NCBI GenBank assembly: GCA_015499985.1
Contig: JAAAUF010000012.1
Location: forward strand, 1 to 64,000
Direction of reading: 5' to 3'
Origin: Haplosporangium gracile
Taxonomy: Eukaryota > Mortierellomycota > Mortierellomycetes > Mortierellales > Mortierellaceae
DNA length: 64,000 nt
A model generated the notes under the pieces. That model was not told where the DNA came from. It did no database searches and saw nothing but the letters and a program-made list of their open reading frames with translations. Made by a program: the position numbers and the translations under genes. Shown here piece after piece: positions 1-12,100 of the stretch; position 1 is the stretch's first letter, and every line of letters starts with the position of its first letter.

Positions 1-51
1 AAAAAAAAAAAAAGTCCAATGCGCGACAATAAGCCATCGTTGTGAACGCAC

Positions 52-1869
52 CTTTTGATGTTTGGTCGAGGGGGCTCGGTTCTCCGGTCGTGACCCTGAT
101 CCGCTGCCTTTCTTGAACTTTCTGTTCTCCTGGCTACATCCTTGCCGTCCCTTTCCAAAAAGCGAGCAACCTTGCTGTCTCTAAATGGTGGCCGATCCAA
201 GGGCGCCGGCCTTGTCAAAGCCTCCAATGCAGATGATGAAAACTTGTCGTGACGCGCGTCATCTGCCTGTGGTGGTTGCGTTGGTTGCGGTGGCTGCGGT
301 AGTTGTGGTAGTTGCGGTAATTGGGGTAACTGAGGTAGTTGAGGCAGTTGCGGTAGATGCGGTGGTTGCGGCAGCGGTGGAGGCTGTGGTAATTGGGGTG
401 GCTGTGGCAGTTGAGGCGGGATGTCCAGTGGTAGTGTAGATGCAGCCGTTGTTGTTGGTGGAACCGAAGGAGGTTCCTGTTCCTTCTTTTGTAACGTATT
501 CCGGAAAAGTGCAAAGAGCCGGCTCTTCTCTTTCTTCAATTCCTCCAGCTGTAAAAGAATATCCTGTTCGATTGGATCGATCTCAGGATTTTCCTCAGCA
601 AGAGCGCCCTCCTTAGTCGCAGATAACGTCGGTTCTTGCTCGAGCCTAGTCTCCTCTAAGCTGTTCATTGCTGTTGGCGCTGCTTCTGTTGTTGTAGGCA
701 ATTGCTCTTCCATAGTAACTTCTTCGACTATTGGGCCTGCAGGTGCAACCGATATTGTGTCCTCAAGAGTAGGCTGTGTTGCTGGCGTATCCTGCTGTAA
801 GACGTTGTCGTTGTTGTCTCCAGTGCCACCGCCCTTCTTCAACAGTCCCGGTAGGGTTCCCACTATTGTCTCGACGACAGAGCCCGCCGGCGAGGAGCTC
901 TTTGTCCTTAGATACTCAATCTTCCATCGACTCCTTGCGTTCATGCGTTCGCCGTCGAGTATCGAATGGGCTCCAGATATAGCGCGTTGGTGGCCATGAT
1001 GATGGTGGTGTCCGTGATGGCCATTATGGTGATGGTGTCGACGACCTTTTGAGGGTGAATCCGATAACAGCGGCGACGGCGAAGGACCATTTCGAGCTTT
1101 TGTTAATCAACATAAACAAAAGGAGGGGTTGATGTGTGAGATCGAAGGAATGAATACAGTCGAGAGTAGTATTGCGCCAAAGGACAAAATGAAAAAAACA
1201 ACAAGCAATCCCCAAGATCAGTAAACAAAGCGGCAGAGTCCCAAAGTGCCTTCACCCAGTCATCGTCCCTCCTCGCTGCCTTGTCATTCTGTGTTTGCTC
1301 TCGCTCTCGAACGATCTTTGTTAACTCTTTACCAGCAATCTCCCTCCTTTCCATGTCCTTCTTCTTCGCCTTTCTTCTGTGGCGTTGTCTGCTTGCAAAA
1401 GATCACTTTTAAGATCGTGCCGAGGAAGATAATAAAAAAACTCACACGCAAACATCTGTACAAAAAACAACGAACGGAAGACGGGACGACCGAGCAAGTG
1501 AACAAAGCCAATCATCAACGACCGCGTGTTTTTATGAATACATCTCGAAAACAAAAGGCGACAGCGTTCTACACTAACCAAGAGTGTCCTTCAACATTTT
1601 TTCTAATCCCCCGTCCGTTAACCTCACCAAAAAAAAAAACAAAAAGCAACATAAACATAATACTCAGTCGTGGAAGCTTTCAAACAAGAAGAAAACTACA
1701 GGCTCTTACCACTTCTGACGATCGCGATCGAGTTGCCAAGAAAGGACTCATCTTCCTCGGTGGATGCTTCCTCCTCCTCTTCCTCCCGCTGTTGGACAAT
1801 CCTCTTGGCTAGTGCCCGGCGAATGATCGCATTCCGTTCTGGATCGACTTGTACTTCGAAAACTGTCAT
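52..1869 (-). CDS. Coiled-coil, Pro/Gln-rich protein, 3' part outside window (possibly GPS2-like)
   Basis: Exon 1 (1869-1710) starts with ATG and encodes about 53 residues, including RRALAKRIVQQREEEEEEA, then a strong donor GTAAGA in phase 1. A long open frame without stops (1096-52) follows an AG acceptor in the matching phase. It encodes a His-rich stretch, an acidic Thr/Pro region, a coiled-coil segment (LEELKKEKSRLFALFRNTLQ) and a run of PQL/PQP repeats (about nt 290-420). It ends at a GTGCGT donor at 51, so the gene continues beyond the window. The intervening 613 bases may hide another exon: about nt 1210-1350 reads as a hydrophilic Arg/Lys/Asp-rich frame. The N-terminal charged helix plus LEEK-type coiled coil recalls GPS2, a corepressor-complex subunit. 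That resemblance is from memory and weak, and the exon structure in the middle is not settled. Confidence 0.5.
290..420 (-). repeat. Coding PQL/PQP repeat tract
   Basis: Degenerate 9-nt units read on the minus strand as Pro-Gln-Leu / Pro-Gln-Pro over roughly 40 residues, inside the last visible exon of the edge gene. It is a low-complexity, probably disordered segment. The mirror-image Val/Ala/Gly-rich frames on the plus strand are shadows. Confidence 0.7.
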
Positions 1870-2998
1870 TCAAAAGTGAGGTGGAGTCCTGAAAGAAAAA
1901 GAGCGGATCCTGTCCCTTTGATTTGGTGTGGTGGTTGTCGACAAAAAAAGTGTGACGAGTTGGTGTGGTCGTAAAGGAGGGGGTGGTTGAGAGGAAGGGA
2001 GGGAGGGAGAGAGGGAAGTGGGGGTTGCGGCCGTTAGATTGCAGTTTTAGGGAGAAGGAGGGAGGGAGGGAAAGGCGAGATGGAGGAAGAGAGGCGTGAA
2101 TGAGAAAAGACGAAAAAGAGCACAAAGAAGGGAGTCAGCGAGTCGATTGATGCACGTGACCATCGCCAATTTTGAAGTTGAACCACCATCCCGGTCTCAA
2201 AGACAACGCGATTGCTCGGGAGTTAGGATAGCAAGGAAGAAAGAAAAGAAAGAAAAAGAAAGAGAGAGAGTTATTTGCACATGGGCGTGAAACGGATAAT
2301 AATGGAATATGATCAAACCAAAAGAAAAGGGAGAGAGATCGCTTAGTGGTCTCATAGATTGTGGCTAACGACTGGTTAGTTAAGTCAAGACGATGGGGGT
2401 GCTGTAGGAAGATCTTTTTTTTTTTTATTTATGACCAGGGTAATGAGTGATCAGTCAATGTATATCTCGGCGTGGTGCAGCTAGCCTTTGTCGTTGATCA
2501 TCTTCTTCTGGCTTGTTGTTGCATCAGTCCGCCAACTGGTCGATTAGTGCTGTTCTTCGAACATTTTTGTTCCTTTTCTTACGAGGATCGCTTTGGAATA
2601 CAACCCTTGCCTCGATCAGCAAACAACTTGCCGATTTTTCGGTACCTAACTAACGTTTTGGTATCAAAGATCAACTGTCATTACCACATCGAGCATAGTA
2701 GATATTATTCCAATTGCAACTCTCACTTCTGGCTTTTCCTCTTGCGACATAAGAAGAACCTTGGCTTCCTCTTCTGATATTCGATCGTGCCACCGAGAAT
2801 GAACGGAGGGCTGCGCCATTTTCATAATTGACCAGGCGAGTGTGCAATTAGAGAAAAGAGTGGTCTGCCCCTTTCACTCCCTCCTACTTTTTTCATTAAC
2901 CCTTTCCGTGTACACTTTGTCTCTCTTTTTCTTCCCCGCCCTCCTTTGCCAAGACCATTCTCTTTGTTCATTCCTTTCACACCTCACATCTCCATTCC
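1870..2998. other. Intergenic, divergent promoter region
   Basis: It lies between the minus-strand edge gene and the plus-strand carboxypeptidase. It holds GA-rich stretches (about 1975-2110 and 2230-2270) and a T-run near 2415, with a pyrimidine-rich stretch just before the carboxypeptidase start. No coding frame is convincing. Confidence 0.6.
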
Positions 2999-5109
2999 AT
3001 GCGTCTTTTGACAATCCCCGTTGCACTGGCCCTCTCGGTCTTGTGCGCCGCCTACCCTCAGCGACTTCGACAGGCCAACAATGCTCAAGGGCAACAAATC
3101 ACCTTTGATTCATTCCATCCCCAACACCAACCAGCTTCGCACAACAACAATGCTTACGCCCGCTTCGATGACCAGCAGGTCCTCCGCGTCGAAGTCTCTT
3201 CCGTGGAAGAGCTCAAGAAGCTCGAGGCTGCCGTCGAGGTACTGCAATAATTCATTCACCCTTTCCCTCTGCTTGTCTCTTGCCCTGAGCACACACACGC
3301 ATATGTAAACATTTTCTAACCATTATGTGTACTTTCTAGGACAAGAACTTGGATTTGTGGTCGAACCTTAGGATCGGCACAGTCGATGTTCGCATCCCTT
3401 CGTCCGAGATCGACGCCTTCAAGGCTGCGATCCCATTCCCCTCGACCGTCATGATCCCTAATCTGCAGGATTTGGTCCCTGATCACGCACCCGCCCTCAA
3501 CATCCAGGCTGCCTCATCCTGGAACTATACTGACAATTCGTTCTGGAAAAGTTATCATGATTTGACGACACTCAACAACTTTACAGAGACCATGATCCAA
3601 CAGTTTCCGGACCTGGTAACTCGTACCTCGATGGGATTCACTTATGAGGGACGTGAGGTCTTTGGTATGACTATCCATGGTTACAAGAAGCGCCAGCAGA
3701 TGGAGGCTCTGGAGGAATTGGTCGAGGACGTTGAAGAGTTGGTTGAGGAGGCTAGTTCGTGGTGGTCTTGGATGTTTGGTTCTTCTTCTTCATCATCCAA
3801 GCCCAAGGTTCTGAAGAAGCCATCCAAGCCCAAGAAGCATCCTAAGGCCATTGTCATCCACGGAGGCCAGCATGCCCGAGGTAAATTAGTAGTCTGCAAA
3901 TGCCCCTTTTTGTGCACCACCCACACGACAACATTTGTTCATTCATTGCACAATGGTCACGCTATCAAATCGATGAGAAGTATCGATTTTTTTTTTTTCC
4001 ATTTTGCATATCTGTGTGAACCAATGAGACCGGACCAGAAAAAAAACATTGTGCTACCTTTCCGTTCAACCTCCCCACGCCACCCCTCTTAACTCACTCC
4101 CTGCCCCTTTTGGTAACGATATTCTGTACCCCAATGGTATATAATAGAGTGGATTGGACCCGCCGTTGTGTCGTACATCGCCAAGGAGCTGATTCTCGGC
4201 TATGGAAACAGCAAAAAGATTACCCGTCTCGTCGACCAGTTCGAGTTCACCATCGTTCCTGTCCTGAATGTCGATGGATATGCCTACACCTGGGAACACA
4301 ACCGCATGTGGCGCAAGAACAGACAGCCCACCTCAATCCCGTTCTGCCCCGGCATCGTAAGTCCTTCCATGCCTTGTTTTTTTGTCTAAGCATCCTTGTA
4401 GACCCTTGTTTTCAAATATGCTGACTCTCTTTCTAAATATTGAATACTTAGGACCCCAACCGCAACTGGGGATACAAATTCGCCACCGGCGGCAGCTCCC
4501 CAAATCCTTGCAGTGATGCATACCACGGCTCAGAGGCATTCATCGCCAAGGAGCCTAAGATGATTGCAGACTACATCCTCAAGAAGGAGAACGTCGTCGG
4601 TTACATTGACTTCCACTCGTACTCTCAGCTCTGGATGACGCCCTTTGGTGCTGACTGCTCCAAAATCCCAAAGGACGATGAGGATATCATGGAGGCTGGC
4701 ATGGGTGCTGCCAAGGCCCTCAAGGATGTTCATGGAAAGAAGTTTGCTGTGGGCAGTGTCTGCAAGATCATTTATCAAGCCAGTGGTGGATCCTTAGACT
4801 GGTGAGTTTCTCGAATACTTGACATTGCTCGTTGCGTTATTCGCCTTTGTTACTTTTTGGTGTTGTATTTGCATTTGATGAGAATAATGGTTGTTACAAT
4901 TATTAACGATAGTACATTTCAATCTCATCTATAGGACGTACGCGGAGGGCGGAGTCAAGTACTCATATGCCGTTGAGCTGAGAGATACAGGCCTACACGG
5001 ATTCCTTCTCCCCGAGGACGAAATCTTGCCATCGTCCGAAGAGACCTTTGCCGGCGTCTTGCATCTTGCCAACTTTATCCGTAAGCGCGAGAAACAGTGG
5101 GGTTACTGA
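2999..5109 (+). CDS. Secreted M14A metallocarboxypeptidase (A-type)
   Basis: Zinc exopeptidase that removes C-terminal residues from peptides. Exons: 2999-3238, 3340-3880, 4148-4356, 4452-4801, 4935-5109, giving 504 aa. The N-terminus [18 protein letters not shown] is a signal peptide. A propeptide-like segment follows (about residues 55-130), then the peptidase domain. Zinc ligands are H258 and E261 (HARE, with the Glu codon split by intron 2) and H385 (DFHSYSQL). Other conserved positions are R334 (DPNRNW), Y438 (IYQASGGS) and general base E461 (ELRDTG). The position equivalent to bovine CPA residue 255 is Leu445, which predicts hydrophobic C-terminal preference. Unusual: an acidic, Trp/Ser-rich then Lys/Pro-rich insertion of about 45 residues sits just before the HxxE motif. 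The gene is convergent with the WSC gene, 213 bp away. Confidence 0.93.
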
Positions 5110-5322
5110 GTGTAAATGGCATTGGTCATTTTAAGAGACTGGTTCAAAGGTTACAAGAGCTTGTGTCCTTTGAGCATAACAACAACATATATCATATTCG
5201 TAGTCATATCTTAGTTTCCCAATATTAAAACAGTAATGCTTTTAATGATATGGCAGAAGATGGAAGTCAGAAATGGACGAGCTTTTTAATTATGAACAAG
5301 GTAGGATGGGGATAAACTATAT

Positions 5323-7698
5323 TTACAGGGCCTTGTGGACCAGGATGCGGGGTGGCGGAGCCAAGTAGTCACGAGGACTGGGTATAATAAGTGCAGCTGG
5401 CGCCCCTGCCTTTGGGGCTTTCGTCTCTGAAGTGAGTTTCGCAACAGGTTCCAATGACGCTCTCCTCACCGCCTTCGGAGGCATGGTAGGTGTAGAGGCA
5501 GCAGCAGTGGCGGCAGCGGCAGTGGCAGCAGCGTGATGCTGTTGCTGCCAGCAGTGATGGGGTTGGTATTGGGCCATGAGGGCCAGTTCCTTGTCCTCGA
5601 GGACCGCGTCCCCCTGGAGGATCAGATCCTTGATTAGGTCGGAGCGGTGTTGCCTCTTTTGGTGTCTCGAGCTAGCACCGTTTCCGCCTTGATGGTGGTT
5701 GTTGTGATGAGGGGATGTGGGCGAAGGGATGGATTGTTTTTGGGGTGAGATGGGGGATGGTGGTTCATGGTGATGGTTGTGATGATGTTTGTGGGAATGA
5801 TTGTTGGAGCTATGGAAGGACTTTTTGGCTTCTTGGAGGTTGGATGCTGGGCCGGGGACGGGAGCGGATGCGAATGAGAAAGAAGGGGTTGCGCTTGTTG
5901 AACTTCTCTCTGGCACTCCTCCTGCTCCTTCGGCGTCCAGGTATCCGGTAGTGGTCGAGGTATGGTTGTTGAAGGCCGGTAATGCCGCAGTGGTTGAGGA
6001 CATAGAAAACCTTGATGTGGGCGAGATGAGTGAGATAGGGGATATGGGCGAAACGGGGACATGGTCTGCGGCAGGGAAATCCGAAGACCTATCGTAGTGA
6101 TGGGTGGGAACCTTGACTTTGAGGTGCCCCATCTTGAAACCAATCTTTGTAGCAAACGAGGACTTGCTGGGCTGACCGAGAGGGAATGATATTATTGTTG
6201 AGAATGCGTCGTCAGATGTTGTTGTTGTTGTGGATGCTGTGGAGTCGTGACGGATGATAGATCCGTTCGCAATGGGCAGAGTGTTATTGTTGGGCGCAGT
6301 CTCGATGAATTGAAGACGTTCTTCCGATGGATGGATATGGATGGACCGATCCTCATCCATCGCAGAAGACTCGAACCCTTCAAAAAGATCTTGGTGCTCC
6401 TTTTTGCGACTCCCGCTCCGTGAAAGATACTCCTTCCGCCGTCCTGTGCCATCATCAACACCGCTATCGTCATCGTCGTCGATACTACCGTTGTCGTCCA
6501 GAGCAGCCAGATCCCTGTGTCCCGTCACAAACCAACTGTGTCCCGTCCGTGCGTACGAATACGGATCGACAACGGCAGCAGCATTGTTGTTATTGTTCCT
6601 GTCCAAACTGCCCTTGTCGTGGCGATCAAAACGACAGCTCGTATTAATACCATCCTCCATCGAAGACATGGACTTCTGCCTCTTATTCTTCCTCCGATGA
6701 ACCAACAACGTCGCAATCGTCAACACCGCAACCCCCGCCACAGCCGCAACACTCGCAATCACCGCCGTCGACGCATGCTTCGTGTTCCCCAGCATTCCAT
6801 TGTTCCCATTCTCATTAGTCCCCCAATCGCCGCCATCGTCCGAGGAAGGAGGTGTGACAATAGGATTAGGATTGGTAGGATTAATAGAAGGAGTAGGCCA
6901 AGGGATTTTGGGGGTCATGGCTCCGACGAAATAGACGCTGTTGGCCTCGGGCCCTCCACAGTCGTCAAAGGCGCTCTGCTTTTCGGGGCATTTGGTTGAA
7001 CACGACGATTTTGGGGTCGATCCATATTTGCGTTGTCTATTTAATAATAATGGTTTATGGAAAAAATATATCGCGGTGGGCGAAAGGGAAAGACACATGG
7101 AGAAGGAAATATGTCATGGTTAGAGACACTATAAGGTGGTTCGGAATAGCGGTAAAAAAAAGGGAGTGAAGAGTGTGAGGAGGGAAAAAGGAGGAAAGGA
7201 AGAAGGGAAAGGGGGATGAGTGACACAGTGTGGGTTTTTGTTCGTTCGGAGGCGAACTTACGCCTTTTGGTTGTTTTATCTGTTGGCACTATTAAGTAGA
7301 ACCTTTCTAACCTTCCTTTTTCTCAATTGAGCAACTCCTCCTTCTCCTTTCTTTCTTCCTCCCTATGAATAGAGGAGGGAGAAAGAGCAGAGGAGGGAGG
7401 AAGAGGAGGAGAGTAGAACAAAAGGATAAAATCCTTTTTGAGTGGGGGATTCAAAAAAAAAAAAAGTCGAGGAGACTTACTCAGAATCGCCGCAAGTGCA
7501 AATCGTACCGTTCCGAATAGCTGCAAAGGACCAGGTGCCGATACTACAATGCGTAAAGCATGCCTCTGCTCGGGTGATACTCAATGGTGGTTCTCCATCG
7601 AGATCGGGGCTACGAATTTGTTCCTTGAAGCAGCCAACGTAGGTTACTGTTGATGGTGTTGCCGGGCTGGTGTCTGGCTGCGGCTGCTGCTGGGACAT
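5323..7698 (-). CDS. WSC-domain single-pass membrane protein (cell-wall sensor-like)
   Basis: Exons 7698-7481 and 7036-5323 give 643 aa. The WSC carbohydrate-binding domain (about residues 18-112) begins TYVGCFKEQ and carries the paired cysteines of the fold. Intron 1 (GTAAGT...AATAG) splits the domain, and the two halves join cleanly as GDSEQRKYG. A Pro/Asn-rich linker leads to one transmembrane helix (about 163-185) and a basic stop-transfer sequence (HRRKNKR). The long Ser/His/Ala-rich cytosolic tail is low in complexity. Yeast Wsc proteins sense wall stress and signal through Rom2 to Rho1. Odd: the chosen ATG has no signal peptide, and an in-frame stop lies about 100 nt upstream (7797-7795), so an upstream exon carrying the signal sequence is likely but was not identified. 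The start is therefore uncertain. Confidence 0.8.
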
Positions 7699-8117
7699 TG
7701 TCGTCTCCTCTTGTGCTGTGTGCAGTGGTTGTGTAGATTGTTTTGTGTTGTGGTGTGGTGTGTTGCGTTGTGGTGTGTTGCGTTGTGGTGTGTGTTAGCT
7801 GGTGGTACTGCCGATGTGAGAAGTGTTGTTGGTGTGAGGTGTTGTTGTTGGTATGGATAAGTGAGGACTGAGTGAGAGCTCTTGTTGTTGGTGAAGGTGG
7901 AGTGAAAGGTGGTGATGAGTGCAGTACGGTATTGCCGGATCAAGGGGAGCATGTAAAAATAACAACAGAAAAATGCGAGGGCTGGGCGAGTGAATTGAGG
8001 ATAATAGTGAGGGATGATGCTGGTAGTGGTTGGTGAGTAAGTGAGGGTTGCGAGTGAGAAGTGGAAGAGGAAGATGGAGAAGTATGAGCCAGGGGATTGC
8101 ATATGCGAGCGTAAAAT

Positions 8118-8126
8118 TATATATAA
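8118..8126 (-). promoter_or_regulatory. TATA-like box
   Basis: TATATATAA on the minus strand, about 420 nt upstream of the WSC-gene ATG. It is the best AT-rich promoter-like element there, but the transcription start is unknown. Confidence 0.25.
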
Positions 8127-8205
8127 CAGGATATGTCCGCAAACGACAACGGGGGGGGAGGAGGAAAAAAAAGAGGAGGTAAAAGTGAGACGAAGAGGAG
8201 AAGAG

Positions 8206-8282
8206 TGAAAGATGAGAAGAGAAGAGAAGAGAGAAAGATGAGAAGAGAAGAGAAGAGAGAAAGATGAGAAGAGAAGAGAAGA
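8206..8282. repeat. 26-bp GA-rich tandem repeat, about 3 copies
   Basis: The unit GAAAGATGAGAAGAGAAGAG plus a short GA tail is repeated about three times with almost no divergence. It leads directly into the GAAA microsatellite. Confidence 0.85.
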
Positions 8283-8283
8283 G

Positions 8284-8330
<47 letters not shown>
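8283..8330. repeat. (GAAA)n microsatellite
   Basis: About twelve uninterrupted GAAA/AAAG units follow the 26-bp repeat. Confidence 0.95.
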
Positions 8331-8933
8331 AGACCCTGCACGAGAGAAGAGAAAAAAAAAGGTGGAAAGCAAACAAGCAAAAGAGATACAACAAAAAACG
8401 TTTCTCTCTTGTATTCTAACAATACCAGCAATCCTTCTTTTTTGCTCATAAAACATAAAAAAAGCAAAATCCATTTAAATAACAAACAGCGACGATGGAA
8501 ACAGGGGAAGTCCAAGAAGGACAAGAAGGGTCAAATTGAAGAACAGACTGGCTGGCTGCAGATGTAGAGTGGTCGGAAAAAAAAAAAGATTTCTCGGTAA
8601 GTTTAGCCTTTGCTCACGGTCATGCAACAAAGAAATTCCTCACCTTCTCTCAAGCTCTTATCCCCTTCTGTTTACCAACCTATCACACCACCCACTCACG
8701 TCACCCCCGCATCGCACTCTCGCACACCCCTGTCACTTCCCACACTCTTGACAGAGAGTGAATTATCTAGGCAAGTCAGAGAGAGGGGCACCACAAGGAT
8801 ATAAGGGTGGATGCGATGCAACCAAGCAAATGTAAATGGAAGGTAAGGAAAACGTCCATAGGTAGGACAGGAGGGAGAAGGTATTCAAGGACTGGAAAAT
8901 GCCATCCACGATACCTCGAAAAAAATACAAAGA

Positions 8934-8974
8934 AACAATAACAATAACAATAACAATAACAATAACAATAATAA
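8934..8974. repeat. (ACAATA)n microsatellite
   Basis: About six near-perfect hexanucleotide units lie downstream of the RAD4 stop codon. Confidence 0.9.
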
Positions 8975-9183
8975 ACTACACTAGCTAGTCGAGGTTATTT
9001 TGTCCTTCATGCAGAAATGTCCGACTCTATAAACTGACAACAATAGTAATCTAGATTAAACGGAGGAAACCAGGTACTCACCAGGTAGACACTCAATCGA
9101 GCAAGTCCCAATGGCATACAACGAGCTTTTACGATTTTCATTTTGCTTAATCTTTCTAAAGGGAGGCAAGAAAGCCTATTGAA

Positions 9184-12100
9184 TCAATCAAGCATAAAGC
9201 CACCGCCAGAATTGGGCTTCACGTGAGTTTGAGTCGGTTCTGACCGATCTTCTGGTTCATCTCCTTCTCCCACACTACTAGCACCGGCCAGGCCTCGTCG
9301 CTTGCCCGCTGTTGCTGCTGCTGTTACTGCTGTACTGACACCACCCGCTGTCGGTAAAGTGGGCATACCCGGGAATCGACTACCTTCATTCTCATCCTCG
9401 TCGTCTTTACCATCTTCAGGTGGGACCCAACTATCCTTATCATCGTCTTCGTCCACAGCCATCTCCTCGCCATACTCCTCCATCAACCGAGATCGCAAAA
9501 CGACACCCTTGATCAGTTTACGCCAGTGTCGAAGCACCTCTGTCCGCTTTTTCTTGAGCGCTTCCTGGTCTGCATGATGGGTCACCTCACGATAGGCATC
9601 CATAACCATCTCGGCACTCTCAGTAGGGACAATGATTCCCTGGATCACTGGTACCGATCTTCTCGATTGAAACTCAAATCCAGTCTAAAGACATCAATCG
9701 ATTAAAAAAATAAGGAGCATTAGGACAAGATTGAGCAAGAAAATGTTGCTTCCATAACAATAATTAAAGCGCTTTTTCTACCATAGAAGAACACTTACCA
9801 CAGCCTCAACAAAATCAACACCCAACTGCCTTGCAACTCGACCAATACCCCGCCCTTAAAAGAATAAAAATTAGATATAAAACCGTTAGGTTTACAGAGA
9901 GTTCGTCTATTCGATCAATCCATTTAAAACCGCGAGGTCTCTTCCTATCAGACTGACCTTTCAAGTGAGTTCCTCCTATGGGGACCATGGCAGGAGTAAA
10001 GACATCCTGTCGCCCATAGTCATTCCTAGGGACTCTTCCATCAACGACCCAAGGAGGCTGATAGGGTTCTGTCTGCCACTCTCCAAACAACGCGACCTGA
10101 TCGCCATTCTCACCCGATGCCTCTCCTTGATCGTCATCCATCTCCATCTTTTTCCCACCTGCGAGCGCTGCTTGCTGCCGCAGTCGCATCTGGAAGATGG
10201 TCGCTGGACGCGACTTGATCCACTTTATAGGAATGACTTCGCCGCTCCTGATCTGTCGAGCTCGTTTTAGCCAGTTCTCTTTGGACCTGATTTGTTTGAC
10301 GCAGCTTCGAGGGTAAATAGCTTCTCCACGAACGTGACCGAGAACAGGAAGCTTTGGATGCAGGACCTCAAACTTCTTCAGATGTCTCTCCAACGCGTAA
10401 CTATCGATAGAAACGGATGCATAAACGACAGAGAGTACGTTAGGCGTCTACATAGTGTGTTATGATCGGTTCAAACAAAAAAAAGTATGAATAATATGCC
10501 TTACATAGGATGATTGTTAAAATCGCCAAGCTTAGTAGGCATCCGCTCAGAAGCCTCTGCCTGTTGCAGCTCTGCTTCTTCGATATCCTCCTCGACTGAA
10601 GGCGATGGGTTTGCCAGACCCGCCATGGTCTGTGCCCACCAATCGAATTTAACAGCGCCGGCAGGCTGCACGCGGAGTTTCTTGGTAATGGTTGTCCACT
10701 GGCTCGTGTACCGACGAGTGACATCCGTAACATAGTTGTCTATGATAGCAATAACGCAGAGGTATGGTTAGCACATTATCTAAATTGTGCCAAACAGTGT
10801 CAGTCGATGACAAGGGGGGTTACCTTCGTCATAAGCGACAACATAGGCTAGATTATTGGTGGTGCAAGAGTTTGCTGGATGCATTTTCAGCGAGCTGTTC
10901 ACAACTCCTCGTACTGGATCAATGGTGATCCATTTCTGGTTTGCCTCAGCATACACTTCTGTCCAAAATACAGGTGGATCTATTTGTAAGAAGCGAAGAC
11001 ATCAGTGTCACATCTTTATCGAACCCTCGAACAAAACACAAGGCTACAAGTAGCATACCTGCGAGCTTGTTGTGTAGTGGCAATTTGGGCCTCTTTGGCA
11101 ATCGATGAGGTGTCGAGATCACCTGTCGCGATCCACGTGTAGTATCGCTCTCGTCCAGTATCACCTCCTTCTTTCCTTTCTTGCTCGAGCTTGCGGCGCT
11201 TGTCAACGTCTCTGCTCCGGACTTGACCATTTCGTCCTTGGGAAAGGTGACTTTGAACGTACAAGCCTGCAGGGACTCCACTAGTCTGGCCTTCAGACCC
11301 AAAGAGCGACAAATGGCAGTGAACAACTGTGAGCAAACGTCACTCGAGCCATTTCTGTTTAACAATCGCCTCTGAAGGTTCTTGCGCTTTTTGAAGCTCT
11401 CTCCTCTGTTTGCAGGCATCGCCGCCTAATAATATGTAACGATCAATAAAGTAGGTCAATAGATATAACATAACCGACAAAAAACACACAAAATTGACCT
11501 TGATTGTTACCTCGACACCAACAACATCAATATCGGCGTACGGAACACTCTCGATTCCTGGTCCTGTGACGACAAAGGAATCCTTCCACCAGAGCGCCAG
11601 TACTTGCAAGGCATTCACCTCTCGGACGGGATTGTCTTGAATCTTCTGCACTGATGAGGCTATGTGCTCAGGGACCAAGGACAAAGCGACTGTGTGCATC
11701 TTTGGGCTGTTAATCCAGCGATTCCGACAAAGCCCATTGGCAATAAGGCAGAGCAGGTGGGTTTGGTGGATCAAGACTCGAATCATGCGCTCCTCCTTGC
11801 TGATTCCTCGACCCGGCGTCCTAGTTTATACAATGTATCGAGATAATTGGCTCGGTAAATGTTTTCGAAACTGCGCACAGCAGTATGTGTTCAACTCTAT
11901 TTCACAGAAAAAAACTCACTTTTTAACGTCCTCTGGCGCTTTGTCAAATACGATCTCCACAGCATTGTATTGCCACGGTCCTGACATCTCCTCGTCTTCC
12001 TCATAGCCCTCCGCTGCCGCCTCCTGTTGTGGCAAAACTTCTATCAATAGTAGTCAACATGGCATGATTAGAAAGTTATTTTCATGGATATAATATACTC

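Larger units (their letters stand above)
7699..9183. other. Intergenic region with tandem repeats
   Basis: It separates the WSC gene 5' end from the RAD4 stop codon. It contains TG-rich repeats (about 7740-7795), a 26-bp tandem repeat, a GAAA microsatellite and an ACAATA microsatellite. Minus-strand frames here are Ser/Phe/Leu-rich translations of the GA repeats. A possible upstream exon of the WSC gene may lie here. Confidence 0.6.

Noticed and set aside
1246..1812. 188-aa plus-strand frame
   Set aside because: Overlaps the minus-strand first exon and intron of the edge gene; composition is basic and Ser/Thr-rich without domains.
8206..8330. Regularly spaced repeats that could suggest a CRISPR array
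   Set aside because: Direct tandem units with no unique spacers, in a eukaryotic genome.
11823..11872. Alternative RAD4 exon 3 start at the CAG acceptor (NFENIYRANYLDTLYKL)
   Set aside because: That reading runs into a stop; the acceptor TATAAACTAG further on keeps phase and gives the conserved sequence.
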